From NCBI GenBank assembly GCA_041653995.1, contig JBAZEK010000002.1, forward strand, positions 434,001 through 498,000: DNA of 64,000 bases. Reading direction: 5' to 3'. Shown here piece by piece: positions 44,169 through 52,836 of the stretch. The DNA comes from Dehalococcoidia bacterium. Its GTDB lineage: Bacteria; Chloroflexota; Dehalococcoidia; GIF9; UBA5629. How positions within the stretch are numbered: the first letter of the stretch is position 1; the number at the start of each line of letters is the position of its first letter. Under the pieces are notes generated by a model. That model was given only the letters and a program-made list of their open reading frames with translations. It was not told the DNA's origin and ran no database searches. The translations under genes were made by a program, and so were the position numbers.

Positions 44169-44437
44169 CTCAAAGTCAATATTTTAATTGATTCGGAGGC
44201 ATGAAGGCAAACTTCAATAAAGGGTAAAATATGAACGAATATGTAATAGACATATCAGATATACTAAGTAGATCATTCATATATTTAATTTATTAAGTAG
44301 CACATTTTACACCAGCTGTCAATGCCTGTCTAATCAATTACTGCATATCAGTCTTACAAATAGCACAGATCATGAAACGTGATATACACTGAGAATTAAC
44401 ATGATCACGCAGCGACGCCACTTATGGATGCGCCTGT
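44169..44437. other. AT-rich intergenic region
   Basis: No gene, hairpin or repeat that I can support. The sequence is strongly AT-rich and separates the insert from the thiolase operon. It probably contains the promoter of the small gene: TTGACT at 44180-44175 lies 19 bases from TATAAA at 44155-44150 on the minus strand. Confidence 0.5.
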
Positions 44438-44851
44438 TTAAGATACCAGCTTGAAAACCGGCCGGGCGATATCGCCCGAGGAGTACCTGTCACCGGCGAA
44501 AACAGCCGATCCATCCATGGTTACTTTCCGGCCCATGATATCCATGCCGGCCTCCTCCGGCTTGATTCCAACTATGTTCCCCATGATCCAGGGCCCTTCG
44601 TCCAGCTCTACGATCACCACGATGTAGGGCACCTCCGGCTCCCGTCCCTCGGCGGCCACGTAGTTGACTGTGAAGGTCTGTACGGCGCCGCTCCCCTTCA
44701 ATTCCATGGTTTCCAGCTGGCTGCCTCCGCATTTGGCGCAGATCAGCCTGGGCTGCGCCGACACCTCCCCGCAGCCGCCGCATTTAAGTCCGCTCAGCCT
44801 GCCCTGTTTGAGGTTCTCGTTATATTCTTTGAAAGTGAGTTTAGCTTCCAC
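44438..44851 (-). CDS. DUF35 OB-fold / zinc-ribbon acyl-CoA-associated protein
   Basis: A 137-residue protein. The N-terminal zinc ribbon has CGGCGEVSAQPRLICAKCG (four Cys), followed by an OB-fold (about 65-130). Proteins of this family form complexes with SCP-x-type thiolases and are thought to bind acyl-CoA. Its place directly behind the thiolase gene (23-base gap) fits exactly. Confidence 0.92.
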   Translation of the reverse strand: MEAKLTFKEYNENLKQGRLSGLKCGGCGEVSAQPRLICAKCGGSQLETMELKGSGAVQTFTVNYVAAEGREPEVPYIVVIVELDEGPWIMGNIVGIKPEEAGMDIMGRKVTMDGSAVFAGDRYSSGDIARPVFKLVS

Positions 44852-44874
44852 TTCATTGCTCCCTTATGTTTATA

Positions 44875-46050
44875 TTACCAGCCGCGCCTGAGTATCATAT
44901 TGCACAGCGTGCCGCCGTCCCCACCCAGCGTGTCGGTCATACCAACTTTAGCCCCCTCCACCTGTCGCTCGCCGCACTCACCGCGAAGCTGTCTTACGAT
45001 TTCGAAGGCCTGGGCGGCGCCCGTTGCGCCCACCGGGTGTCCTTTGGCCTTGAGCCCACCCGAGGGATTAAGCGCTATCTTGCCCCCGATTTTGGTCTCG
45101 CCCTTTTCCACCGCCAGTCCGGACGTTCCATAGGGGAAGAAGCCCAATCCTTCCAGCGCGATCAGCGCAGCGATGCTGAAGCAGTCGTGCAGCTCGACCA
45201 CGCCGATATCCTTCGGCCCCAGGCCGGCCATTTTATAGGATTGCTGCGCCGCCAGCTCACGGGACCTTATACGCGGCAGGAATTCCTTCTGGCTGAGCAG
45301 GTTGCCGGCGGACGCCTGCCCCACACCGGCGATCAGCACCGGCTTTTTAGTCAGCTTCCTGGCCGCCTCCTCCGAGGTGATCACCAGAGCGGCCGCGCCG
45401 TCTGTGAAGGGGCAGCAGTCTGATAGTTGCAGCGGGGATGCTATTACAGGACTTTTCCGTGCATCCTCAAGGGTCAGCTCCTTCTGAAACTGCGCCCTGG
45501 GATTACGCGCCCCGTAGTAGTGCGAATTGATCGATACCTGGTAAAGCTGGTTTTTGAGCGTATCCAGCGGTATGTTGTAGCGTTTTGCATAGAGGTGAGC
45601 AAGCATGGCGAAGACGCCGGGAAAGGTCACCCCCGCGGCGTATTCGTAGCGGCTGTCGCTGGCCATGGCGAAGGTGCGCGTGGCCAGTGGTGTGCCCATT
45701 TTAGTAGCGCACTCGGCTCCGCCGGCCAGCACGATATCGTACTGCCCTGAGGCCACCCAGATGAAGGCGTCGCGTATTGCGGCCGAGGCCGATGCGCAGG
45801 CGTTCTCGTACCTGTTGGCCGGTATGCCGGCCAGGCCCAGGTAATCGGCCGCAAAGGCCTGAACATGCGCCTGCCCTTCCTCGAAATCGCCCATGAAATT
45901 GCCCATGAAGAGGGCCTGCACCTGTTTGGGTTTAATGCCGCACTCGTTAATTGCCTCCGTGGCGGCGTCACCGAAAAGCTCTATGGCCGTCCTCGGCTGC
46001 TTGCCGGTGAATCTGGTCATGCCGGCGCCTGCGATCACCACTTTACGCAT
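44875..46050 (-). CDS. Thiolase family protein (SCP-x-type acetyl-CoA acetyltransferase)
   Basis: A 391-residue thiolase that condenses or cleaves beta-ketoacyl-CoA. The nucleophilic Cys lies in YENACASASAAIRDAF. The later catalytic segments are VVELHDCFSIAALIALEGLG and GGLKAKGHPVGATG (His). The HDCFS form, instead of NEAFA, is that of the SCP-x/archaeal subgroup, which requires a DUF35 partner; that partner is the next gene. RBS AGGAGG precedes the ATG. It probably forms one operon with the esterase upstream. Confidence 0.93.
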   Translation of the reverse strand: MRKVVIAGAGMTRFTGKQPRTAIELFGDAATEAINECGIKPKQVQALFMGNFMGDFEEGQAHVQAFAADYLGLAGIPANRYENACASASAAIRDAFIWVASGQYDIVLAGGAECATKMGTPLATRTFAMASDSRYEYAAGVTFPGVFAMLAHLYAKRYNIPLDTLKNQLYQVSINSHYYGARNPRAQFQKELTLEDARKSPVIASPLQLSDCCPFTDGAAALVITSEEAARKLTKKPVLIAGVGQASAGNLLSQKEFLPRIRSRELAAQQSYKMAGLGPKDIGVVELHDCFSIAALIALEGLGFFPYGTSGLAVEKGETKIGGKIALNPSGGLKAKGHPVGATGAAQAFEIVRQLRGECGERQVEGAKVGMTDTLGGDGGTLCNMILRRGW

Positions 46051-46095
46051 GTGAATCCTCCTGGTTTTGATGCCCGGACCGGCCGGGAAAACAGT

Positions 46096-47076
46096 CTATT
46101 GTAACGCTTTAGACAGGGCGTTGGCCATCTCGTCAATGGCCTGCCCCGCATGCGGCAGCAGTCCGGTGAAGGACATAAATCCATGTATCATGCCGTCGTA
46201 TCTGTGTAATTTGCAGTGAATGTTTGAATCCGATAAACGGGTCGCGTAAGCTTCTCCTTCGCTCATCAGCGGATCGAACCGGGCGGTGATCACCAGCGCG
46301 GGCGGCAAGCCTGTGACATCCTTTGCCAGCAGCGGGGAGACGTAAGGGTCAAAAACATCCTCGAGCTTGTTGATATAGAGAGGGATGACCTGTTCGATGA
46401 TCTGTTTGGTCAGGTAGTAGCCCTTGCCGTTGAGATGGTAGGATTCCCTATCCCGGTTCGAGGCATCAACCGCAGGGTAGGCCAGAGCCTGGAAGCGCAG
46501 GCGTGGTCCGCCCCGGTCGCGGGCTACCAGGCATACCGCAGCGGCCAGGTTTCCCCCGGCGCTGTCTCCTGCCACGGCCAGGCGGCCGGGGTCGCCGCCA
46601 AAGGAGCCCGCCTTTTCATAAGCCCACTGCAGGGCGGCATAGACATCCTCAAGACCTGCCGGGAATTTGTTCTCCGGCGCCAGCCGGTAACCCACTGAGA
46701 CCACGACAGCCCCTGAGCGGTTGGCTAGCTTGCGGCAGATGCTGTCGTGAGTTGCGATGCTGCCCACCACCCAGCCGCCGCCGTGGATATAGAGTATCAG
46801 AGGGAGACCGGCCTGGTTCGACGGCCTGTAAATCCTGACAGGCAGTCCATCATGCACGCTTGCATCGGTCACGCTGAATACTTTTTCGCTGCGCCCGGCG
46901 ACCAGTCGGCTGTCCCGCTCCACTGTTCGGCGGTTGGCGTCAGGAGATATTTTAATGCTGTAGAATTCCTTATTGATCAGCCGCATGCCGGCCAGCATAA
47001 CGGCGATGCGCGTGTCCAGCCTGTCCCTTGTTTCAATCATATCTTTAGCTTTAGCCGTATCTGACGATGTGCACAT
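46096..47076 (-). CDS. Alpha/beta hydrolase, hormone-sensitive-lipase (family IV) type
   Basis: A 326-residue carboxylesterase. The oxyanion motif is LYIHGGGWVVGS, the nucleophile is VAGDSAGGNLAAAV (Ser), the acid is in ARFDPLMSEGEAYA, and the His is in YDGMIHGFMSF. All are canonical for family IV esterases. It lies 45 bases upstream of the thiolase gene in the same direction. No signal peptide. Substrate unknown; short acyl esters are usual. Confidence 0.9.
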   Translation of the reverse strand: MCTSSDTAKAKDMIETRDRLDTRIAVMLAGMRLINKEFYSIKISPDANRRTVERDSRLVAGRSEKVFSVTDASVHDGLPVRIYRPSNQAGLPLILYIHGGGWVVGSIATHDSICRKLANRSGAVVVSVGYRLAPENKFPAGLEDVYAALQWAYEKAGSFGGDPGRLAVAGDSAGGNLAAAVCLVARDRGGPRLRFQALAYPAVDASNRDRESYHLNGKGYYLTKQIIEQVIPLYINKLEDVFDPYVSPLLAKDVTGLPPALVITARFDPLMSEGEAYATRLSDSNIHCKLHRYDGMIHGFMSFTGLLPHAGQAIDEMANALSKALQ

Positions 47077-47177
47077 GCTTCGGATGTGCTAATATTATAT
47101 AGGATTTACATGACATACAGTATCATCCGCACGCCTCTCACCAGGCTCCGTAAATAACTACATCACAGGAGACCGAC

Positions 47178-49016
47178 TTGTCCCCGAAATTCCGTGAAGA
47201 TATAAGAAATATAGCTATTATTGCGCATGTCGACCATGGCAAGACCAGCCTGGTGGACGCTCTGCTCAAACAGAGCAAGGTGTTCCGCGAAAACCAGCAG
47301 GTTGGCGAGCTGATTATGGACCGCAATGCCCTCGAGCGCGAGAAGGGCATCACCATACTGGCTAAAAATACAGCGGTGATGTACCGCGGCGTTAAGATCA
47401 ATATCATCGACACGCCCGGCCATGCCGATTTCAGCGGCGAGGTGGAGCGCGTGGTCAACATGGCGGACGGATGCCTGCTGCTGGTTGACTCGGTGGAGGG
47501 GCCCATGCCCCAGACCCGCTTCGTGCTGCGGCAGGCCTTTGAGAAAGGTCTCAAGCCCATCGTGGTTATCAACAAGATCGACCGCGAGAACGCCCGCATA
47601 GCCGAGGTGGTCAGCCTGACACAGGACCTGTTTCTGGAGATCGCCACCGACGCCGGCCAGCTCGATTTCCCCGTTCTGTATGCCAGCGCCCGCAACGGGA
47701 CATGCACAGCCGATCCGGCAGTGGAGGGTACCGACATGGTGCCGCTTTTCGAGGCCATACTCAAACAGGTGCCTCCGCCGGCTGTTGACGAAGGTCCCTT
47801 TCGCATGCTGGTATCCAACCTTGATTACGACAGCTATAAAGGACGTTACGCGATAGGACGCATACTGAGGGGCAGCGTCCGGCCGAAGGATGGGCTGGCG
47901 GTCATCGGCGCTGACAGTGACCCGCGCAAATACGAAATAGACGATGTGTTTACCTTCATGGGGCTTACCCGCCTGCCGGTCGAGGAGGCCTCGGCCGGGG
48001 AGATAATATCCATTACCGGCCTCGATGAGGTCAGCATCGGCGATACCGTAGCCGACCCGGAGCACCCTGAGGCGCTGCCCCGCATCGAGATCGGCGAGCC
48101 GACTGTAAAGATGACATTCGGCGTCAACGGCTCCCCATTCGCCGGCCGCGAGGGCAAGTATTGCACCTCCAGGCAATTGCGCGAACGCCTCTATCGCGAG
48201 CTGGAAGTCAATATCAGCCTGCGCGTGGAGGATACCGACAGCCCCGACCTGTTCCTGGTATCGGGCAGGGGCGAGTTGCATTTAGCCATACTGGTGGAGA
48301 CCATGCGCCGCCAGGATTACGAGTTTGAGATATCGCGTCCCGAGGCCATCACACGTGAGATTGCAGGCAAGCTGCACGAACCGATTGAACAGCTTACACT
48401 GGATACGCGCGAGGACTATATCGGCGTGCTCACCGAGATGCTCAGCAAACGGCTGGGCAGGATGACCGATATGCACAACGACGGGCGCGGCAACCTGCGC
48501 ATGGAGTACCGCATTCCTACTCGCGGCCTGATCGGCTTCCGCAGCGCCTACCTAACGGCCACCCGAGGCGAAGGGGTTATGAACACGCTTTTTCTGGGCT
48601 ACGAGCCGTATGCAGGGGAGATATCCTCCACCCGCAGCGGCGCGCTGGTAGCCGCCGAGGACGGGGTGTCGGTGACCTACGGCCTGAACAACGCCCAGGA
48701 GCGCGGCATCACATTCATCGATCCGGGCACACCGGTTTACGAAGGTATGATTGTAGGCATGAACTCCCGCCCCACCGACCTGGCCGTCAACGTCTGCAAG
48801 GAGAAGAAGCAGACCAATATCCGCGCCTCTACAGCCGATATCGCCGTAAGGCTGACTCCTCCGCTTAAAATGAGCCTGGAGGAGTCGATGGACTTCATCA
48901 ACGCCGACGAACTGGTGGAGGTCACTCCCAAGAATATACGCCTGCGCAAACAGCTGCTTAGCATGAATGAGCGTTTCAGGGCTAAAAAGGCCGCCGAAAG
49001 GGCTGCGCAGGAATAG
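47178..49016 (+). CDS. typA: Ribosome-associated GTPase TypA/BipA
   Basis: A translational GTPase of 612 residues, involved in ribosome assembly and stress/cold adaptation. G1 is [17 protein letters not shown]3 is IDTPGHADFSGEVERV, and G4 is NKIDRENAR. The EF-G-like domains follow, and the C-terminal domain includes MEYRIPTRGLIGFRSAYLT and DFINADELVEVTPKNIRLRK, specific for TypA. It starts at TTG (47178) with AGGAGA upstream. A repeat element follows its stop. Confidence 0.96.
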   Translation: MSPKFREDIRNIAIIAHVDHGKTSLVDALLKQSKVFRENQQVGELIMDRNALEREKGITILAKNTAVMYRGVKINIIDTPGHADFSGEVERVVNMADGCLLLVDSVEGPMPQTRFVLRQAFEKGLKPIVVINKIDRENARIAEVVSLTQDLFLEIATDAGQLDFPVLYASARNGTCTADPAVEGTDMVPLFEAILKQVPPPAVDEGPFRMLVSNLDYDSYKGRYAIGRILRGSVRPKDGLAVIGADSDPRKYEIDDVFTFMGLTRLPVEEASAGEIISITGLDEVSIGDTVADPEHPEALPRIEIGEPTVKMTFGVNGSPFAGREGKYCTSRQLRERLYRELEVNISLRVEDTDSPDLFLVSGRGELHLAILVETMRRQDYEFEISRPEAITREIAGKLHEPIEQLTLDTREDYIGVLTEMLSKRLGRMTDMHNDGRGNLRMEYRIPTRGLIGFRSAYLTATRGEGVMNTLFLGYEPYAGEISSTRSGALVAAEDGVSVTYGLNNAQERGITFIDPGTPVYEGMIVGMNSRPTDLAVNVCKEKKQTNIRASTADIAVRLTPPLKMSLEESMDFINADELVEVTPKNIRLRKQLLSMNERFRAKKAAERAAQE

Positions 49017-49018
49017 TT

Positions 49019-49076
49019 GTAGGGGCGGGCTTAAAAGCCCGCCCGGGTGCGGGCGCAGCTAAAGTAACGCCCCTAC
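49019..49076. repeat. Intergenic hairpin repeat, copy 2
   Basis: A 58-base element related to 37444-37500, with the same GTAGGGGCG / CGCCCCTAC ends and the same GGGCGCAGCTAAAG tail. The inner hairpin is GGGCGGGCTT with AAGCCCGCCC. Relative to copy 1, one T-A pair is replaced by C-G, a compensatory change. It starts three bases after the typA stop. Confidence 0.85.
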
Positions 49077-49125
49077 GGTGAATATACGACAAATCGGGCA
49101 AGGTAAATATGGGAGGTATGTTTAG

Positions 49126-50097
49126 ATGAGGACAATGTATGTAGTGCTCTGTGCAATCTTGCTGGTGTGCGTTTTCCCGGCATGCGGTGCTCAACAGGAG
49201 CAGGCCGCGTCCGTTATGCGGACACGCGCCGAGGTTATTCCGGCAGGTGCGGTGAAAGTATCACCGTCCACCGATGCCCATCCGCCAATCCTGCATTCCG
49301 ACGAGTTCGATCAGCCGCTGCCGCTGGCCGACGCCGTCAACACAGCCGGCGCCGAGGACTCGGCTTTTATCCTGCCTGACGGCAGGACGCTTTATTTCTT
49401 CTTCACGCCGGATGTGGGGATACCGCCGGAGAAGCAGCTGCTGGACGGTGTGACCGGTATCTGGGTTTCGCGGAAGAATGCGGGAGCCTGGCAGCAGGCG
49501 GAGCGTGTTGTGCTGCAGGATAATAACCAGCTTTCGCTGGATGGGGCGGCATTCGTGCAGGGTGATAAAATGTGGTTTGCATCCGCGCGCCAGGGGAATT
49601 TGCGCGGCGTAGACATGTGGACGGCGACGTTCAAAGATGGTAAATGGAGCGGCTTTACCAATGCGGGCGAGAAGTTGAACCTGGAATACGAAATCGGTGA
49701 GATGCACATCACGGCTGACGGCAAAACCATGTATTTCCATTCGCCCCGCGCCGGCGGCCAGGGCGGCTATGATATCTGGCTCACCTCTCTAAAAGATGGC
49801 CGGTGGCAGCAGCCGGTCAACGTGTCCGAAGTGAATTCGGGCGGAACCGACGGGTGGCCCTTTCTGACGCAGGATGGTAATGAGCTGTGGTTTACACGCA
49901 CATACATGGGCACCCCCGCCATTTACAGGGCGAAAAAAGCCGACAGCCAGTGGCAGAAGCCGGAATTGATTGTCTCACAATTTGCCGGCGAGCCATCGCT
50001 TGATAACGACGGCAACCTGTATTTCACCCACCACTTTTTCAAAGACAATAATATGATCGAGGCTGATATCTATATGGCCGCCAGAAAAACGCGTTAG
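49126..50097 (+). CDS. PD40 beta-propeller lipoprotein
   Basis: A 323-residue exported protein. The signal peptide ends with the lipobox FPAC (about residues 17-20). It holds several TolB/PD40-like blades, with motifs such as DGRTLYFFFTPDVG, DKMWFASARQGN, DGKTMYFHSPRAGGQGGYDI and DGNELWFTRTYMG. It is probably a membrane-anchored extracytoplasmic binding propeller. It follows typA but has its own RBS GGGAGG. No enzyme motif. Confidence 0.85.
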   Translation: MRTMYVVLCAILLVCVFPACGAQQEQAASVMRTRAEVIPAGAVKVSPSTDAHPPILHSDEFDQPLPLADAVNTAGAEDSAFILPDGRTLYFFFTPDVGIPPEKQLLDGVTGIWVSRKNAGAWQQAERVVLQDNNQLSLDGAAFVQGDKMWFASARQGNLRGVDMWTATFKDGKWSGFTNAGEKLNLEYEIGEMHITADGKTMYFHSPRAGGQGGYDIWLTSLKDGRWQQPVNVSEVNSGGTDGWPFLTQDGNELWFTRTYMGTPAIYRAKKADSQWQKPELIVSQFAGEPSLDNDGNLYFTHHFFKDNNMIEADIYMAARKTR

Positions 50098-50103
50098 GCT
50101 GGC

Positions 50104-50889
50104 TCAGTCCCACCATTCGGGGAACATGGCCAGTTTCTGGGCCGAATCGTGGCCGAAGATGACCTTTGCCTCGTACAGGCCGGCAAGGCGCCTGATTTTC
50201 TCAACGCTTTTTACGTAATCATCCAGGTTAATGGCGGCGCCGGGCAGCCTGGCCGGCGGGCCGAAGCTCTCGGCGGTGTAAACCGCATCGCTGGCTATGA
50301 TCAGATCGCCGTTCTTTTTCGTCTCGATCCGGGCGCCCATCTCACCCGGGGCATGACCGGGCAGGAAGAGCAGGTGCACGCCGGGCAGCAGGTCATAGTC
50401 GCCGTCGATGACCATCCAGTTCAGATCCGAGAACTGAAAATCGGTGCTGATATAGCCTGCATAGGCCACATCGGAGCGGTTGGTGTAAACCGCCGACATG
50501 GCAACCTGAGCCTCCGTTTTCTGCACCACTATTTTGGCCTTTGTACCCCTGAAGGAGGACAGCCCCCCCGCGTGATCGTAATGAAGATGCGACATGATGA
50601 CGTAATCGATATCCTGCGGCGCAACCCCCACCTTTTTCAGTTGATCAAGCATGAAGCTCGGCCTGACATACGGCATGAATTCGTTCAGCAGTCCCCACGT
50701 CTGCTTGAAGTCGGGGCTGCAGCCGGTGTCGAACAGTATTTTGCTTCCCGTGTCGGTTTCGAGATAAAAACCGGGTATGGGGAAAACGAACTGCTCCGAG
50801 GGTTTGTCCGCGTAAAACAGGTTCGTGAATCCCTGCTCCTCGCCGTAATCCAGACACGTGACCTTGCAGTACGGTGATGCTTTGCCCAT
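50104..50889 (-). CDS. Metallo-beta-lactamase fold hydrolase (AHL-lactonase-like)
   Basis: A 261-residue metallohydrolase. The first zinc motif is MSHLHYDHAGG; other ligands are LLFLPGHAPGEMG, IASDAVYT and the terminal FGHDSAQK. The overall pattern matches the AttM/AiiA lactonase-like group. Because it is the last gene of an operon with a B12 mutase subunit and a PrpD-family protein, I favour a lactone or thioester hydrolase in that catabolic pathway over quorum quenching; this is inference. Confidence 0.88.
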   Translation of the reverse strand: MGKASPYCKVTCLDYGEEQGFTNLFYADKPSEQFVFPIPGFYLETDTGSKILFDTGCSPDFKQTWGLLNEFMPYVRPSFMLDQLKKVGVAPQDIDYVIMSHLHYDHAGGLSSFRGTKAKIVVQKTEAQVAMSAVYTNRSDVAYAGYISTDFQFSDLNWMVIDGDYDLLPGVHLLFLPGHAPGEMGARIETKKNGDLIIASDAVYTAESFGPPARLPGAAINLDDYVKSVEKIRRLAGLYEAKVIFGHDSAQKLAMFPEWWD

Positions 50890-50900
50890 CCTGTACCTCC

Positions 50901-51302
50901 TCAGTTCCTGAAACGTTCTTCTATATAATTGATGATGTCTCTGGTCGATGTGCCGGGGCCGAAGACCGCCTGCACCCCGATTCTCTTTAGCTTCGGTATG
51001 TCCTCATCCGGTATGATGCCCCCGCAGATAAAGAGGCTATTTTTTTTGCCTTTTTCAGCCAGGCCTTTGATAATCTCCGGAAACAGCTCCATATGCGCTC
51101 CGGAGAGGGAGCTCAGCCCCACGACGTCGACGTCCTCCTGAATGGCGGTGGCGACGATCATACCCGGTGTCTGGCGTATGCCGGTATAGATCACCTCCAT
51201 GCCGGCGTCCCTCAGCGCCCTTGCTACCACTTTGGCGCCGCGATCATGGCCGTCCAGACCCAGCTTGGCCACCAGTACACGTATCTTCTTGTCCTTCTCC
51301 AT
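50901..51302 (-). CDS. B12-binding small subunit of an acyl-CoA mutase
   Basis: A 133-residue adenosylcobalamin-binding domain, the C-terminal part of methylmalonyl-CoA mutase-type enzymes. It begins [20 protein letters not shown], which contains the DxHxxG motif whose His replaces dimethylbenzimidazole below cobalt. [18 protein letters not shown] and [15 protein letters not shown] complete the domain. It is a separate subunit, and its catalytic partner is 8 kb away (59681-61333). It lies between the PrpD-family and MBL genes, with gaps of 8 and 11 bases. Confidence 0.93.
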   Translation of the reverse strand: MEKDKKIRVLVAKLGLDGHDRGAKVVARALRDAGMEVIYTGIRQTPGMIVATAIQEDVDVVGLSSLSGAHMELFPEIIKGLAEKGKKNSLFICGGIIPDEDIPKLKRIGVQAVFGPGTSTRDIINYIEERFRN

Positions 51303-51310
51303 GATTCATC

Positions 51311-52669
51311 CTATTTCTTAATACAAAGTTTTACCAGGCCAGCGATATTATCGAGCTTATCCAGGCTGGATATGGCGTTTTTAAGCTCCGCGGCCTGTTT
51401 TTTCGACAGTGTGCGGGTGGCCTGCATCTCGAAATTGGCAATCACACGCTCGTCGTTCATTACCTCCAGGTCTTCCATCTTCTCATGGATAACCTTGCCC
51501 CCCTTGAGCGTTACGGTGATCTCGCATCCCTGTTTCTTGGGATAGGCGCCTGTGATGGCGTCGTCGACATCCACTGTGGCAAGGGCGGTCAGCTTATTAA
51601 CGCGGGGATCCGAGTATTTCTCATAGTTAGATTGTACCAGCTCCTTGAAGATGAAGACTGCGGCTACCGAGTACTGCTGGCTCATCTTGGACTGCGCGAT
51701 GTCTGTGAAGGGGCCCTGGTAATCGAGCCCGGGGAACATCTTGCCCATGGGGAATGTTTTGATATTTATTTTCTCGATTGCCTGTGGATCGATATCATAT
51801 TTGTTTACCATCCTGAGGGCCAGGGCGGCGGATGGTTGGGTGTAGGCGCAGGCAGGGGCGGGTTTGCAGAACACCTTCATTATTTCAAACGATTTTCCCA
51901 GCCCTTCGGTGATTCTCTCACCCAGGGGCTGTTTACCGTAGGTGTTCCAGGCGCCTAAAAAGCCTTCCAGCACCTGCCGTGACGCTTTCGCCCCCTCTTT
52001 GCCCAGCAGAGCGGCCGAGATACCGTTGCGGCAGGCGAATCCGTTTTGATAGACGATCTCGTGAGTGCCCTCCATCGCCCATTGCATATTGCCGCAGGAC
52101 AGCGTGCCCGCCAGTCCCAGACCGTTGACCATCTGTTCCTCGTTCAGCTTATACAGTTTAGCCGCTGCGATGCATGCGCCGTAGGGACCGAACATCCCGC
52201 TGGGGCGGAATTTCTTGGAGAAATCGGGTGAAAGCATACTCATGCCGATGCGCCCGATGACGTCGTAGCCAAGCACGATGGCGGTAATAACGTCCTTTCC
52301 GTTGCTGCCCAGCTCCTCGCCCACAGCGAACGCCGTGGGTATGATCATCGAGCCGCAATGGCAGGATGAGTCCGCGTGCATGTCTTCCTGGCCCGTGCTC
52401 TGTCCGATCACCGAGTTCACCAGGGCCACCTCCCAGGGCGGCCCTTTGATGCCGTCTACGAAAGTTGAAGCTTTGCCGCCCAGCTTCAGCTTCCTGAGGT
52501 AATTGGGGGCGGGCGCGATTAAATCCTGGTTGCGGCCGGCGAAAGTACAGGCCAGCGCATGAAAAACAAGTATTTTCACCCTGTCAACCAGGTCTTTGGG
52601 AAGATCTTCGTACTTCAGCGAGGCAGCCAATTTCGCCAGGGACTCCGTTACCGTAACTGCATCACTCAT
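51311..52669 (-). CDS. MmgE/PrpD family protein
   Basis: A 452-residue protein of the family that includes 2-methylcitrate dehydratase (PrpD) and cis-aconitate decarboxylase. Recognisable segments are VKILVFHALACTFAGRNQDL, QEDMHADSSCHCGSMIIPTA (near the active site), LGYDVIGRIGMSMLSPDF and KVFCKPAPACAYTQPSAALA. No prpB or prpC is nearby, so a complete methylcitrate cycle is not encoded here. It is the first gene of the operon, divergent from gntR. Dehydration, decarboxylation or isomerisation of a small carboxylic acid is plausible. Confidence 0.9.
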   Translation of the reverse strand: MSDAVTVTESLAKLAASLKYEDLPKDLVDRVKILVFHALACTFAGRNQDLIAPAPNYLRKLKLGGKASTFVDGIKGPPWEVALVNSVIGQSTGQEDMHADSSCHCGSMIIPTAFAVGEELGSNGKDVITAIVLGYDVIGRIGMSMLSPDFSKKFRPSGMFGPYGACIAAAKLYKLNEEQMVNGLGLAGTLSCGNMQWAMEGTHEIVYQNGFACRNGISAALLGKEGAKASRQVLEGFLGAWNTYGKQPLGERITEGLGKSFEIMKVFCKPAPACAYTQPSAALALRMVNKYDIDPQAIEKINIKTFPMGKMFPGLDYQGPFTDIAQSKMSQQYSVAAVFIFKELVQSNYEKYSDPRVNKLTALATVDVDDAITGAYPKKQGCEITVTLKGGKVIHEKMEDLEVMNDERVIANFEMQATRTLSKKQAAELKNAISSLDKLDNIAGLVKLCIKK

Positions 52670-52710
52670 TACCCTGCTCCTTTAACAACGCAAGTTGCAA
52701 AATTCTTTAT

Positions 52711-52732
52711 ATTATTATAATGTTATAATAAT
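52711..52732. promoter_or_regulatory. 22-bp perfect palindrome, putative GntR operator
   Basis: ATTATTATAA-TG-TTATAATAAT, 10-bp arms around a 2-base centre. It covers the -10 box and most of the spacer of the promoter that reads the PrpD operon. It contains the TTATAACATT core shared by the other sites near this regulator. The AT-rich context lowers specificity. Confidence 0.6.
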
Positions 52733-52742
52733 AATTTGTAAA
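52714..52742 (-). promoter_or_regulatory. Promoter of the PrpD-B12-MBL operon
   Basis: On the minus strand, TTTACA at 52742-52737, a 17-base spacer and a perfect TATAAT at 52719-52714. The start is predicted near 52707, about 38 bases before the ATG. The palindrome at 52711-52732 lies inside it. Confidence 0.7.
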
Positions 52743-52759
52743 TAGCCTGCGCCCATATG

Positions 52760-52773
52760 ATTGTTATAACAAT
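52760..52773. promoter_or_regulatory. 14-bp perfect palindrome, putative GntR autoregulatory operator
   Basis: ATTGTTATAACAAT. The centre GTTATAAC fits the loose GntR-family half-site pattern. It ends 17 bases before a TATAAT at 52791-52796, so it covers the -35 region of the gntR promoter. Confidence 0.65.
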
Positions 52774-52836
52774 TGTTCTGGCGATTCCTGTATAATGTTG
52801 TAGTAATGATATGATAATAGCAATTGAGGAAGCGGT

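Noticed and set aside
47163..48281. A 372-codon minus-strand frame opposite typA
   Set aside because: Antisense shadow of a highly conserved GTPase gene.
50104..50889. Quorum-quenching AHL lactonase
   Set aside because: The MBL fold fits, but the operon is catabolic and no quorum-sensing gene is nearby, so the specific label is not supported.
51311..52669. Calling this a complete methylcitrate cycle (prp) locus
   Set aside because: Only a PrpD-family member is present. No methylcitrate synthase or methylisocitrate lyase gene is seen, and the family covers several other reactions.
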